NCBI GenBank assembly: GCA_963698165.1
Contig: CAVOPT010000004.1
Span: forward strand, 310,001 to 374,000
DNA from: JAAYUJ01 sp963698165
GTDB lineage: Bacteria > Desulfobacterota > Syntrophobacteria > Syntrophobacterales > Syntrophobacteraceae
Direction: 5' to 3'
Length of the DNA stretch: 64,000 bases
Shown: positions 35,193 to 43,691 of the stretch, in pieces
Numbering within the stretch: position 1 is the stretch's first letter
How the letters are laid out: every line of letters starts with the position of its first letter
The notes under the pieces: model-generated
What the model was told of the DNA's origin: nothing
The model's database searches: none
The model's input: the letters and a program-made list of their open reading frames with translations, nothing else
Position numbers and translations under genes: made by a program

Positions 35193-35918
35193 CTACCTTT
35201 CCCATTTGTGCTGATAATCCTTTCCGAGGTACGCCCGCTGAACGTCGTCGTGCTCCATCAGCTCACGGGTGTTCCCGGAAAGAACGATGCGTCCAGTTTC
35301 CAGAACGTAGGCCCTCTCGGCGACGGCGAGGGCTCCGAGTGCGTTCTGTTCAACCAGAAGAATCGGTGTGCCGGTGTTGTGGAGTGCTTGAATCCTTTCG
35401 TAGATTTCCTCAACGATGAGCGGAGCGAGGCCAAGAGACGGCTCGTCCAGGAGGAGGAGGCGCGGGCGCGCCATGAGAGCTCTTGCAATGGAGAGCATCT
35501 GCTGTTCTCCCCCGCTTAACGTGCCGGCCTTTTGGCGGCGGCGCTCCGAGAGAATCGGAAAGAGCTGGAACATCCCGTCAAGAGATGTGCGGACGTGTTT
35601 TCGCCCGTGCACGTAGCCTCCCAATTCCAGGTTTTCGAGAACCGTGAGGTTGGGAAAGAGCTGGCGGGCTTCCGGAACCTGCACGAGGCCCATTCGCACA
35701 ATGTTCTCAGGGGAAAGGCTGTGAATCGGAGTGCCCATGAAGAGGATCTCTCCCGCCGATGGACGGTGGACGCCGCTGATCGTTCGAAGGAGGGTGCTCT
35801 TGCCCGCCCCGTTGGCACCGATGAGTGCCACGATTTCTCCCGCGTCCACGTGAAAGGAGACACGTTTCAGGACTTGCACGGAACCGTAGCCTGCCGAAAT
35901 CCCTATGACCTTGAGCAA
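35193..35918 (-). CDS. livF: Branched-chain amino acid ABC transporter ATP-binding protein LivF
   Basis: ABC ATPase of about 241 residues. I place the start at TTG 35918 because GAGGGGA lies 7 bp ahead; the longer frame to 35999 reads back into the upstream gene. Walker A is GANGAGKST, the signature LSGGEQQML, Walker B LLLLDEP, and the switch His is replaced by LLVEQN as usual in LivF. VRMGLVQVPEARQLFPNLTVLENLELG is a typical LivF stretch, cited as a region. It overlaps the end of the LivM-LivG gene by 16 bp. Together with LivH and LivMG it forms a high-affinity amino-acid importer; the binding protein LivJ/LivK is not in the window. Confidence 0.9.
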   Translation of the reverse strand: MLKVIGISAGYGSVQVLKRVSFHVDAGEIVALIGANGAGKSTLLRTISGVHRPSAGEILFMGTPIHSLSPENIVRMGLVQVPEARQLFPNLTVLENLELGGYVHGRKHVRTSLDGMFQLFPILSERRRQKAGTLSGGEQQMLSIARALMARPRLLLLDEPSLGLAPLIVEEIYERIQALHNTGTPILLVEQNALGALAVAERAYVLETGRIVLSGNTRELMEHDDVQRAYLGKDYQHKWER

Positions 35919-37792
35919 TGGTGTCCCCTCGAGCCCAGATAGGCCGATATGACCCTGGGGTCCCGCTGGATTTCCCGCGGGGTGCCCGAAGCGATGCACG
36001 AGCCGTAGTGGAGCACCACCACGCGATCGGCCAGCCGCATGACAACATTCATGTCGTGCTCCACAAGGATGATTCCCATCCCCTTGGCCTTGAGGTGAGC
36101 GATGTACTCCATGAGGACCTGGCTTTCGCGGGGGTTGAGGCCGCCCGCGGGCTCATCGAGAAGAAGCGCCATGGGAGAGAGCGCCAGGGCCCGGGCCAGT
36201 TCCAGGAGTTTCTGCTCGAGAAGGCTCAAGTGAACAGCCGGAAGGTGTCCCTTTCCGCGCAACCCGAAATCCTCGAGCCATATCTGCGCCCTCCCGCGCA
36301 ATAACCTCTCTTCACTCCTTTCACGCGGGGTGTGAAGCAGGGAGCCCGGAAATCCAGAACGTCCCTGCACATGAAAGCCCAGGAGGACATTTTCAAGAAC
36401 GGTGCGCCTGCCGTACACCTGCACGGTCTGAAAGGTTCTTCCCACTCCCAGGGCGGCAATCTGGTGGGGACGGAGGCCTTTCAAGCTCTTGTCGGCGAGA
36501 ATAATGTCTCCCTCGTCGGGTCTCAGCAAGCCGGAGACGAGGTTGAGGAGCGTGGTCTTGCCGGCACCGTTCGGTCCAATCAAAGCCACGATCTCCCCGG
36601 CTTCCACATGAAAGGTCACCCCGTAGAGGGCCTGAAGACCGCCGAAGCTCATGGCGACGTTGCGGAGGTCGAGAACGGGTCGTGCTGCGGTCTCTTCAGA
36701 TCCGCGGCGCGGAGCCTCTCCTCGATTTTCTCCCGGCGCGCGGTTCCGGTCCAAGACAATTCCTTGGGAAGGTGCTTTGGCGAAGCTCTGATGTTCCTCG
36801 AGGGGCACTGCCGGCTTCCCTCGAATCCTGCCCAGGGGAGCAAGGAGGAGGCCCGCCGCGGGGACAAGTCCCTGGGGTGCGAAAACGAGGAATCCCATGA
36901 GAATCAGTCCGTAAAGGAGAACGTGCAGGTCTTCGAACCGGTGGAGCCACTCGGGAAGACAGGTGAGAACGGCGGCTCCGACCAGTCCGCCCCAGAGACT
37001 CCCCATCCCTCCCAGGACCACCATGGTGACCACCTGGACGGAATGGAGAATGTCGAAGCTCTTGGGGCTGATGAACGTCACGTAGTGCGCGTAGCAGAAG
37101 CCGGCGATTCCTGCATAGACGGCGCTCAGGACAAAGGTGGTGACCTTGTAGCGGTGGGTGGGAATGCCCAGGGCCTTTGCGGTGAGCTCCTTTTCATGAA
37201 TGGCTCCCAGGGCCCTCCCCAGTCTGGAATCCGTCAGGTTGAGGGTCAGCGCGAAGAGAACCAGGAACACACTCCAGACGAAGAAATAGAAGTGACGGTC
37301 AGAAGAGAGAACCAGGCCGCCCCAATGGAGCCTCGGAATGCCCGGAAATCCCGACGGGCCTCCCGTGATGCTCTCCAGTTGCCCCAGAAGAATGGTCACG
37401 ATGATGTTGAAGCCCAGGGTTGCCATCACCAGGTAGTGGCCCTCGAGCCTCAAGGTGGGCAGGGCAAGGAGGAAGCTGGTCACCGCGACAAATGAGACGG
37501 AGAGAAGAAAAGCGAAGGGAATGGGCCAATGGAAAGTGGTGGCGGCGATGGCTGAAACATAGGCGCCCAGGCCGTAAAAGGCGGCGTGACCGAGAGAGAC
37601 CTGGCCCGTGGAACCGATGAGCAGGTTCAATCCAAGGACCACAAGGCCGTTGAGGGCGATGAGGTTGAGGAGAAACAGGATGTAGCCGCTTTTCACCCAC
37701 AGGGGCAGGACTGCCACGACAAGGGCCACAACGAGAAGGGCGGTCCATTGTCTGGGTATGAAAGGGGTTTGGAGCGTCCAAGAAGAATTCAT
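35903..37792 (-). CDS. livM-livG: Fused LivM permease and LivG ATPase
   Basis: Single open frame of about 629 residues (ATG 37792). The N-terminal 330 residues are LivM: eight to nine membrane segments with GLNLLIGSTGQVSLGHAAF, GHYLVMATLGFNI and ITGGPSGFPGI. Residues 330-385 form a hydrophilic, Arg/Glu-rich linker. The C-terminal 250 residues are LivG: Walker A GPNGAGKTT, LSLLEQKLLELARAL (the signature is LSLLEQ, weaker than LSGGQ), Walker B LLLDEP with VEHDMNVVMRLAD. Both halves are complete. The fusion is in frame and not the result of a lost stop in the last bases. It joins permease and ATPase in one polypeptide, so the importer needs fewer subunits. Confidence 0.9.
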   Translation of the reverse strand: MNSSWTLQTPFIPRQWTALLVVALVVAVLPLWVKSGYILFLLNLIALNGLVVLGLNLLIGSTGQVSLGHAAFYGLGAYVSAIAATTFHWPIPFAFLLSVSFVAVTSFLLALPTLRLEGHYLVMATLGFNIIVTILLGQLESITGGPSGFPGIPRLHWGGLVLSSDRHFYFFVWSVFLVLFALTLNLTDSRLGRALGAIHEKELTAKALGIPTHRYKVTTFVLSAVYAGIAGFCYAHYVTFISPKSFDILHSVQVVTMVVLGGMGSLWGGLVGAAVLTCLPEWLHRFEDLHVLLYGLILMGFLVFAPQGLVPAAGLLLAPLGRIRGKPAVPLEEHQSFAKAPSQGIVLDRNRAPGENRGEAPRRGSEETAARPVLDLRNVAMSFGGLQALYGVTFHVEAGEIVALIGPNGAGKTTLLNLVSGLLRPDEGDIILADKSLKGLRPHQIAALGVGRTFQTVQVYGRRTVLENVLLGFHVQGRSGFPGSLLHTPRERSEERLLRGRAQIWLEDFGLRGKGHLPAVHLSLLEQKLLELARALALSPMALLLDEPAGGLNPRESQVLMEYIAHLKAKGMGIILVEHDMNVVMRLADRVVVLHYGSCIASGTPREIQRDPRVISAYLGSRGHHCSRS

Positions 37793-37861
37793 TAGGCCAT
37801 CGACCCGGCTAACCTGAGAGCAATTGCAGGCAACGGAAAAGGTTGTGAACCGCAAAACCAC

Positions 37862-38068
37862 TCATTCTTCAAGCACTTCCAGGGGCTTTTCTCGAGAATC
37901 CTCCAGGGTCCCGGCATTTGCGTGAATGCCGTTGTACAGGCGAATCTCCCCATGGCAGCTGCCGTCGTCCTGCAGGATCTCAAAATTTGCCTGCCGGAGC
38001 GCAGCCTTCATGCATTCTACCTTATCTGAGTGAATTCTGTGCCCGATCCGCCATGAGAGCAGGCGCAT
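37862..38068 (-). pseudogene. HicB-like antitoxin relic with in-frame TGA
   Basis: The 68-codon frame contains VECMKAALRQANFEIL, DDGSCHGEI, YNGIHANAGTLEDSREKPLE and VLEE, matching HicB-like antitoxins (pattern Y-I-x-A-A-L-x-x-A-x-Y-E-I-L-x-D-D-G-S-x-Y-G-E-I). In such proteins E-E-W-V-L-L-R follows the last E. Here EE is followed by TGA (37862-37864), then VVLRF, so the Trp codon TGG became a stop. A frame without start continues to the livMG ATG. No HicA toxin gene is beside it. It sits between livH and livMG, where a relic of a transferred toxin-antitoxin module, now possibly a short antitoxin, is plausible. Function as a full antitoxin is unlikely. Confidence 0.55.
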
Positions 38069-38129
38069 GGCATCGCCCGCCAGACAGCCAGTCCAACGCC
38101 ATTGACCTGGGACATGCCGGGAGCGGGGT

Positions 38130-39011
38130 TCAGACTCTCTTCACCCCCACGCTGCCGAAAAGGCCTGCCGGCCTGACAAAGAGGATGGTCAGCAGGATCA
38201 CGAAGGCGAAGGCGTCCTTGTAGGCCGAAGAGATGAAGCCGGCTCCGAAGGCCTCCAGGGTTCCGAGGAGGAGTCCCCCGACCACCGCTCCCACGGTGCT
38301 CCCGTATCCTCCCAGGATGGCCGCCGCAAAACCTTTGAGTCCGAGCATGAGGCCGGCATCGTAGTTCATGCTGGTGATGGGGGTGATCAGGATGCCCGCC
38401 ATCGCCCCCAGTGCCCCGCTCAGGGCAAATGCCAGGGCGACGACACGGCTCACGGAGATCCCGATGAGAGACGCTCCGAAGGGATTGTCCGCCGCCGCCC
38501 TCATGGCCTTTCCCACGAGGGTCCGGTGAAAAAACAGGTAAAGCATGGCGAGGACCAGGAGAGAGAGACCCAGGATCCACAGAGACTGGGGAAGGATGGC
38601 CGCCTTCAGAAAAAAGATGGGCGCCTCGCCGCCGAAGCCGGGAAAGATGTGATCGCTCTTTCCCCACAGGAGCATGCTCGACCCCCGCAAAGAAATGGAA
38701 GCGCCCACGGTGACCATGACCAGCGTGAGGACATCCCGGTTTCGGGAGTGCCGGATGGGACCTCGGTCGAGGGCGACCCCGATGAGAGCAACCGCCGCGA
38801 CGGCCATGAGAAAAGCAAGGGGCATGGGCAGGCCCGCGCCCTTGGTGAGGGAGATCATGATCATGGCCCCGAGCATCACGAAATCCCCCTGGGCGAAATT
38901 CACCAATCCCGTGGCGTTCTGGATGAGACAAAAGCCCAGGGCAATGAGTGCGTAGATGCTCCCGTTGGTGATCCCTGAAACGAAGAATTGTGGGGCGAGA
39001 TGCAGCAGCAT
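38130..39011 (-). CDS. livH: Branched-chain amino acid ABC transporter permease LivH
   Basis: Membrane permease of 293 residues with eight or so hydrophobic segments. Recognisable parts are NGSIYALIALGFCLIQNATGLVNFAQGDF (near the N-terminus), GSSMLLWGKSDHIFPGF, and the cytoplasmic loop KAMRAAADNPFGASLIGI that contacts the ATPase. The final third has LGLKGFAAAILGGYGSTVGAVVGGL. Length and pattern agree with LivH. It follows iorB by 15 bp, strongly suggesting one transcript for amino-acid import and keto-acid oxidation. Confidence 0.92.
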   Translation of the reverse strand: MLLHLAPQFFVSGITNGSIYALIALGFCLIQNATGLVNFAQGDFVMLGAMIMISLTKGAGLPMPLAFLMAVAAVALIGVALDRGPIRHSRNRDVLTLVMVTVGASISLRGSSMLLWGKSDHIFPGFGGEAPIFFLKAAILPQSLWILGLSLLVLAMLYLFFHRTLVGKAMRAAADNPFGASLIGISVSRVVALAFALSGALGAMAGILITPITSMNYDAGLMLGLKGFAAAILGGYGSTVGAVVGGLLLGTLEAFGAGFISSAYKDAFAFVILLTILFVRPAGLFGSVGVKRV

Positions 39012-39026
39012 GGGTCGATGGCGGCC

Positions 39027-39548
39027 TCACTCCGTGGACGTCTTGCCGCGGCCGGCCTTGAGCCCTTCCCGGAACGCGCGGAAACTCATGTCCAGCCTCT
39101 TTCCGCCAATGTCCCTCAGGGCAGCCTCGATTTGATTCGGAGTGCAGAAGAGGGCTCCCGAGGCAGCGGCGAAACCCAGTAAGACGAGGTTGGCGGAAAC
39201 GGGGGACCCCAGCTCCCTCGCTATACGGCCGGCGTCGATGGTGTCGCCCCCAACTGAGTTGGTGCCGTTGCAGAACGCTCGGCCTCCATTCCTCAGGTAG
39301 AAGCCGTGGACAAGGATAGCCTCCTCGTGGAGACCCAGGAAGATGTCCGCATGTCCAGGCCGCACCATGGGGCTTGTAAAGCCGGCGCCGATCTTGAGAT
39401 GGCTGATGACGTTGCCTCCCCTCTGTGCCATGCCGTGGGTTTCGGACATGAGAATGGGCTCCTCGAGGGCAAGGGCGGTTTCCGCCAGAAGCCGCGTCAC
39501 AAACAGAACTCCCTGTCCACCTATCCCGCTGAGAATGATCTGCTGCAT
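39027..39548 (-). CDS. iorB: Indolepyruvate ferredoxin oxidoreductase, beta (gamma-type) subunit
   Basis: Protein of 173 residues in the pyruvate/ketoisovalerate oxidoreductase gamma-domain family. It starts MQQIILSGIGGQGVLFVTRLLAETAL, with the IGGQG loop typical of these subunits, followed by SETHGMAQRGGNVISHLKIG. With the alpha subunit encoded upstream it converts aryl-pyruvates from Trp, Phe and Tyr to aryl-acetyl-CoA while reducing ferredoxin. It has no cofactor-binding Cys clusters; those lie in IorA. GAGGAAAAGAGAAG precedes the ATG. A 244-bp gap with a dispersed repeat separates it from iorA, so the subunits may be less tightly coupled. Confidence 0.92.
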   Translation of the reverse strand: MQQIILSGIGGQGVLFVTRLLAETALALEEPILMSETHGMAQRGGNVISHLKIGAGFTSPMVRPGHADIFLGLHEEAILVHGFYLRNGGRAFCNGTNSVGGDTIDAGRIARELGSPVSANLVLLGFAAASGALFCTPNQIEAALRDIGGKRLDMSFRAFREGLKAGRGKTSTE

Positions 39549-39657
39549 GAAACTTCTCTTTTCCTCGCTGGGTATTTAAACTTCGTTGTCACACATGGGT
39601 GTTTTCGAAACCACCAAGGACGCCAAGGTCACAAGGATATGATGAAAAACTTGGAAT

Positions 39658-39737
39658 CCACCGCGGAGAGTGCTGAGACCACAGAGATTTTTTTGCACAA
39701 CCTGTCTTCTCAGCGATCTCAGCGTCCTCGGCGGTAA
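39658..39737. repeat. Degenerate palindromic dispersed repeat between iorA and iorB
   Basis: The left arm CCGCGGAGAGTGCTGAGACC then ACAGAGA and right arm TCTCAGCGATCTCAGCGTCC then TCGGCGG pair around a T-rich loop. A further partial unit, ACCACCAAGGACGCCAAGGT, occurs at 39611-39630. It is the same family as the elements at 15871, 25141 and 33368. Confidence 0.65.
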
Positions 39738-39792
39738 AAGAGCTTCTCTAGAGGAGGCGTGAGGCACCGAGGTGCCGGTTCAGCTCTCCGCT

Positions 39793-41661
39793 TCAGCAGT
39801 CGGAAAGGGACGCCGTCTCCAGGGCTCCGTGAGGACAGATATGGACGCACACGCCGCACCCGGTGCACAGGGTGTTGTCGATCTTAATGGGCTCCTTCTC
39901 GCCCTGGGGCTGCAGGGCAGGGCACTCGAACTGCTTGATGCAGAAGTCGCAGGACTTGCACTTTTCGTTAACCCTGATCTCGCGGCGGACCCAGCTCTCC
40001 TTGCGGCCACGGTCCATGAGGCAGGGTCTCCTGGCGATCACCACGGCCACTCCACCGTCTTGGGACTTCACATGTTCTCCGGCCCTCTTGAGGTGATCGA
40101 GAAATTCCTTCACCTCGTATGGATCTCCCTCCTCCACGAAGCGGACTCCGCAGGCCTTGACGAGGTCCGATATGGACAGGCGGGGAACCGGCGTGCCATC
40201 CAAGGTGAATCCGCTGGCGGGCGTCGGCTGGTGGCCGGTCATGGCCGTCGTGCTGTTGTCCAGGATGACCAGCACAAAACGGGCTCCCTGCACCACAGCG
40301 TTCATGAGTGGTGGAATCCCCGCATGAAAGAATGTGGAATCACCGATGGTCGCGCATATGGCCGGGGAATCCTCGCGGCTTGCCCGATACCCGTGATAAA
40401 AGCCGGCGGCCTGCCCGATGGACGCTCCCATGCACAGGACCGTATCCACAGCCCCGAGATTCAATCCCAGAGTGTAGCAGCCGATGTCTCCCGGGTAGAT
40501 CCCCTTGGGAAAGGCTTTCTTGATGGCAAAAAAGGCTGCCCGGTGGGGGCATCCCGCGCACAGAGTCGGGCGTCTTCCTGGGTGGACCGGTGCCGCGGCA
40601 GGGCTTGGGAATGCGAGACCGAGGAAACGTCTCAGGATGGGTTCCACCACTTCCGGCAGGAGCTCCCCGGCGCTCGGCACGGTGCCCGAGGTCCTGCCGA
40701 GGATCTTGTGCCGGGCCTGGAACTGCATTTCGATGACCGGATAACTCTCTTCCAGGACCAGGATCTGCTCATGCGAGGCGAGCAAAGTTTCCACGAAAGC
40801 TGGAGGAAGAGGGTAGGGCAGGGGCACCTTGTAGAGGGGAACGTCCTGCAGGAGCCCAAGGTCCGCCATCACTTCGCTGACGTGGCTGTAAACAACGCCT
40901 GACGACACGACACAGGGGCTCGAATTCCCTGCTGAAAAGGAAGCGGAATCCGAAGGGCCAACCGGATGGTCGCTGTCGATCCTTTGTGGAAAGAGATCCG
41001 GTTCTTCGGAAATCCTGCTGATCTTGTCATTCAACTGATGGTGCAGGAGCAGTCTGAACTTGGGAGTGGCAGCCCACCGGGCCGGGTTCTTCTCGAAGAG
41101 GGCCATTTGCGAAACCCGGGAAAGCTCAGGCAATTCCAGGTCCTGGCGGGCATGGCAAATCCTCGTCGTCGGTCTCACCATCACGGGTATTTCGTACTGC
41201 TCCGAGAGGGCGAAAGCTTTGCGGACGTACTGGCGGGCCTCGGCCGGGGACGAGGGATCCAGGACGGGGATCTTGGCCATCATGGCGTAGAGCCTGCTGT
41301 CCTGCTCGGTTTGTGAGCTGTGAGGGCCGGGATCATCGGCCACGATGATCACGAACCCGCCTTTGACCCCTGTGTACGCCGCGCTCATGAGGGGGTCAGC
41401 GGCCACATTGAGTCCCACTTGTTTCATGATGACCGCCGACCGCCTCCCAGCGTAACTGTTGGCAAGGGCAACTTCGAAGGCCACTTTCTCGTTGACGGAC
41501 CACTCCAGGTGGAGCTTGAGCCCGTCTCGATCTCGGAGGTCAATCAGCGTTTTCAGTATTTCGGAAGCCGGAGTGCCCGGATAGGAGGTAGCCATGGTGC
41601 AGCCCGACTCTGCGAGCCCCAGGGCGATGGCCTCATTCCCAAGAAGGATCTGTTTCTTCAC
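39793..41661 (-). CDS. iorA: Indolepyruvate ferredoxin oxidoreductase, alpha subunit
   Basis: TDP- and Fe-S-dependent alpha subunit of about 622 residues. The preferred start is GTG 41661 with GAGGA upstream, giving KKQILLGNEAIALGLAESGC. The longer frame to 41796 would begin inside a terminator. The N-terminal domain carries SYPGTPASEILKTL, the TDP domain has CAGCPHRAAFFAI, YPGDIGCYTLG and GDSTFFHAGI, and two 4Fe-4S sites lie at the C-terminus: CKSCDFCIKQFECPALQ and CTGCGVCVHICP. It oxidises indolepyruvate and similar aryl-pyruvates with ferredoxin. With iorB, the Liv importer and a PaaK-like ligase downstream it forms a likely amino-acid fermentation unit. Confidence 0.93.
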   Translation of the reverse strand: MKKQILLGNEAIALGLAESGCTMATSYPGTPASEILKTLIDLRDRDGLKLHLEWSVNEKVAFEVALANSYAGRRSAVIMKQVGLNVAADPLMSAAYTGVKGGFVIIVADDPGPHSSQTEQDSRLYAMMAKIPVLDPSSPAEARQYVRKAFALSEQYEIPVMVRPTTRICHARQDLELPELSRVSQMALFEKNPARWAATPKFRLLLHHQLNDKISRISEEPDLFPQRIDSDHPVGPSDSASFSAGNSSPCVVSSGVVYSHVSEVMADLGLLQDVPLYKVPLPYPLPPAFVETLLASHEQILVLEESYPVIEMQFQARHKILGRTSGTVPSAGELLPEVVEPILRRFLGLAFPSPAAAPVHPGRRPTLCAGCPHRAAFFAIKKAFPKGIYPGDIGCYTLGLNLGAVDTVLCMGASIGQAAGFYHGYRASREDSPAICATIGDSTFFHAGIPPLMNAVVQGARFVLVILDNSTTAMTGHQPTPASGFTLDGTPVPRLSISDLVKACGVRFVEEGDPYEVKEFLDHLKRAGEHVKSQDGGVAVVIARRPCLMDRGRKESWVRREIRVNEKCKSCDFCIKQFECPALQPQGEKEPIKIDNTLCTGCGVCVHICPHGALETASLSDC

Positions 41662-42408
41662 CGTGTTTTCCTCGATTGAGCCGAAAGGCTTGGGGCACGG
41701 GCCATCCTTGAAGAGACCCGCGCACCGAGCCGCTATCCATCTCACGATCCGACATGGAGAAACGGATGTCAGTGTGTGCTCATGGCCTTGGAACAAAAAA
41801 AGCCGCGGAAGGATGAAGACGCCGCGGCCACTCCGGGCTTCATGGTTTTTCGAAGCCTCTTTTTATCTGATTCCCGCGCGGAGGAGACCCGGGGAAAAGG
41901 CCGCCTTCCCCGACATCCGCAGGCTTAAACTTCTAACAGGGTCAATAGCTTGGGTCAAGGGCTAATGCTCCGGCCTTCCGATACGCCAAATCCCGTGACG
42001 GGCAGGTTTTGACTTTCCACAAGAGCTGAAATGCTGTATAGTTAAAAATCTGCGGGCAGAGGTGAATTGTTTCCCCAAACATCATTGATGCATCATTGCA
42101 TGCCAGGACTGCAATCCACGGAATGGGCTCCTCTGTCGGCGCATGGGACGCTTCTCTGCAGCGTGCGGATTTGTTGGGCGGGTGCGCTGCCCTTCCATGG
42201 GGTCCCGTGAAGGAAGCCGGCGGAGTTGCCTCTCTCCAAGAGCAGGCTTAAAGTATTGGATCCGGTGTGACGAACTCCTGATGGATTGCTATTGTGGATG
42301 CAATCGCCTCCGGCGACGGAAGAGACGGATGTTCGGAACCCCCACCGGAGGACAGTCGAGGCCCCTTTAGTCAAGCGTCCCCACACTTATGAAAACGGCA
42401 ACTGACCA
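41662..42408. promoter_or_regulatory. Long leader region upstream of iorA and divergent to the VTT gene
   Basis: A 747-bp non-coding stretch. It holds the minus-strand hairpins and terminator at 41795-41857 and, further up, TTGACC-type words near 41955 on the minus strand that could be the iorA promoter. The right part (42060-42400) has no convincing gene. The plus-strand gene at 42409 starts just after its end. Confidence 0.45.
41795..41857 (-). terminator. Hairpin plus intrinsic terminator in the iorA leader (possible attenuator)
   Basis: On the minus strand a first stem GGCTTC/GAAGCC (41857-41852 and 41841-41836) precedes a second stem GCCGCGG (41828-41822) and CCGCGGC (41808-41802) followed by seven U (41801-41795). 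The second is a strong rho-independent terminator placed about 134 nt before the preferred iorA start, and no minus-strand gene lies upstream to need ending. An attenuation role is possible. A small frame across the terminator encodes FRGFF, but its phenylalanines largely come from the U-run. Confidence 0.6.
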
Positions 42409-43212
42409 ATGTCCGATCCCGAAATAGCCAACCCCAACGAAAATGGCAGGAAGAACCACATCTGGCTCAAGTTGTTCCTGCTCTTCATGTTCCTCGGCAT
42501 CTTCTCTTTCGTGCTTTATGAGACTGGCCTCATCAAGTTCTTCCTCAACAAACAGCGCATGATCACGTTCATCGAATCTCTGGGCTCTTGGGGCTTTGTG
42601 GGATTCGTGGTGCTGCAGGCCCTGCAGGTCGTTGCCGCCCCCGTTCCCGGGGAGGTGACAGGGCTGCTCGGCGGATACATCTACGGTCCATACCTGGGAG
42701 TTCTCCTCTCCACCATGGGGCTCACTCTGGGTTCCTACGCGGCTTTTTTCCTGTCCCGCGCCTTCGGAAAGCCTTTCGTGGACCGATTCGTCTCCCAGGC
42801 CACCATGCAGCGCTTCGATTACCTCCTCCATCACAAGGGGGCCTTCCTGGTCTTCCTCCTCTTTCTGATCCCCGGATTTCCGAAAGATTATCTCTGCTAC
42901 GTCCTCGGACTCGGCCACCTTTCCTCCCTTGAGTTCGTTGTCATCGGAGGCACGGGTCGCCTTTTCGGGACGGTACTCCTGACCCTCGGAGGGAACTTCA
43001 TCAGGCTGCACCAGTACAAGCAGTTCTTCGTCCTGGTGGGTGCGGCCATCATCTTTATCCTGCTCGCCATGGCTTACAAGGACAAGGTCGAAAAGGTCTT
43101 CAGAGAGTGGCACGCGAGGAAGCATCGGAAGGAGAGCGTGAAGTGCCCGGAGCGGATCACCCGGGAGTGTGCTGTTTCGCCAAGGCCTGACTCGCCGAAA
43201 CTCTCCAGGTAG
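42409..43212 (+). CDS. VTT/TVP38-type membrane protein (second copy)
   Basis: Inner-membrane protein of 267 residues. TM1 is at about 20-42. The VTT core has LGGYIYGPYLGVLLSTMGLTLGSYAAF, cited as region 80-110, then FFLSRAFGKPFVDRF, and FLVFLLFLIPGFPKDYLCYVLGL, which carries the Pro-Gly-Pro-type motif. The C-terminus is highly basic and polar. It differs from the copy at 19133 in sequence and in the F-x-x-D/K-D-Y motif, so it belongs to another DedA-like branch. A start ATG with weak site lies at 42409. It reads toward the HTH and DUF4239 genes and has no clear partner. Confidence 0.85.
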   Translation: MSDPEIANPNENGRKNHIWLKLFLLFMFLGIFSFVLYETGLIKFFLNKQRMITFIESLGSWGFVGFVVLQALQVVAAPVPGEVTGLLGGYIYGPYLGVLLSTMGLTLGSYAAFFLSRAFGKPFVDRFVSQATMQRFDYLLHHKGAFLVFLLFLIPGFPKDYLCYVLGLGHLSSLEFVVIGGTGRLFGTVLLTLGGNFIRLHQYKQFFVLVGAAIIFILLAMAYKDKVEKVFREWHARKHRKESVKCPERITRECAVSPRPDSPKLSR

Positions 43213-43262
43213 CCCCCCAAAACCCGCAATGAATCAGCGGGAACCCTCGGTACTGTTCAAAA

Positions 43263-43526
43263 GTGTTTAGGGAGAACTCTAGATACACCGGCCTAGGGAT
43301 TAACACGCTCATCCGGGCGGCCAAGAGGGGAGAGCTGCCGTTGAAAGGCACTGGGACCAGGGGAGGATATGTCACCGTAAAGAAGACTGATCTGGACGCA
43401 TGGAGGGAGAGGAAGAGGGCTTCTGGAGCGGGAGGAACGAGTCAAGAACACTTTGAACTACCCGAACGAGCAAATGACCCGCCCTTCCAAGCTCACCCTT
43501 GCACTATTGTTAGCCATATAGCATAG
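43263..43526 (+). CDS. Small excisionase/HTH_17-like DNA-binding protein, possibly partial
   Basis: The frame begins at GTG 43263 and encodes 87 residues. The first 55 (FRENSRYTGLGINTLIRA, then AKRGELPLKGTGTRGGYVTV and KKTDLDAWRERKR) match the HTH_17 winged-helix pattern of excisionase-family and helix-turn-helix proteins. The C-terminal 35 residues are low-complexity and unrecognised. No integrase is nearby, so a mobile-element origin is not shown. The gene may be a fragment because HTH_17 proteins normally have a few residues before the RYTGLG turn. Confidence in it as a working gene is moderate. Confidence 0.5.
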   Translation: MFRENSRYTGLGINTLIRAAKRGELPLKGTGTRGGYVTVKKTDLDAWRERKRASGAGGTSQEHFELPERANDPPFQAHPCTIVSHIA

Positions 43527-43691
43527 TTGTTCCATCCTAAGAGGCCTGGTAGACATCCTGCCTCCTTTCAGCTCCAACCATCCAGCCAAACTGTTGGACA
43601 GCGGGAAGGCAGAACAAATATACGGCAGGATGAGGGGATGCCCGTCGATCCGGCCCGTCAAGGCTCGCTTGGGAAGAGGAGAAGGCTATTC

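Noticed and set aside
37862..37864. TGA in the HicB relic as a second selenocysteine codon
   Set aside because: The family has Trp at this position and no redox motif is near, so a TGG to TGA mutation is simpler.
41739..41814. Leader peptide with FRGFF across the iorA-leader terminator as a phenylalanine attenuator
   Set aside because: The Phe codons come largely from the terminator U-run, there is no ribosome site, and the control codons lie inside the terminator itself.
43263..43526. HTH_17 protein as evidence of a prophage or integrative element
   Set aside because: No integrase, attachment repeats or phage genes are beside it.
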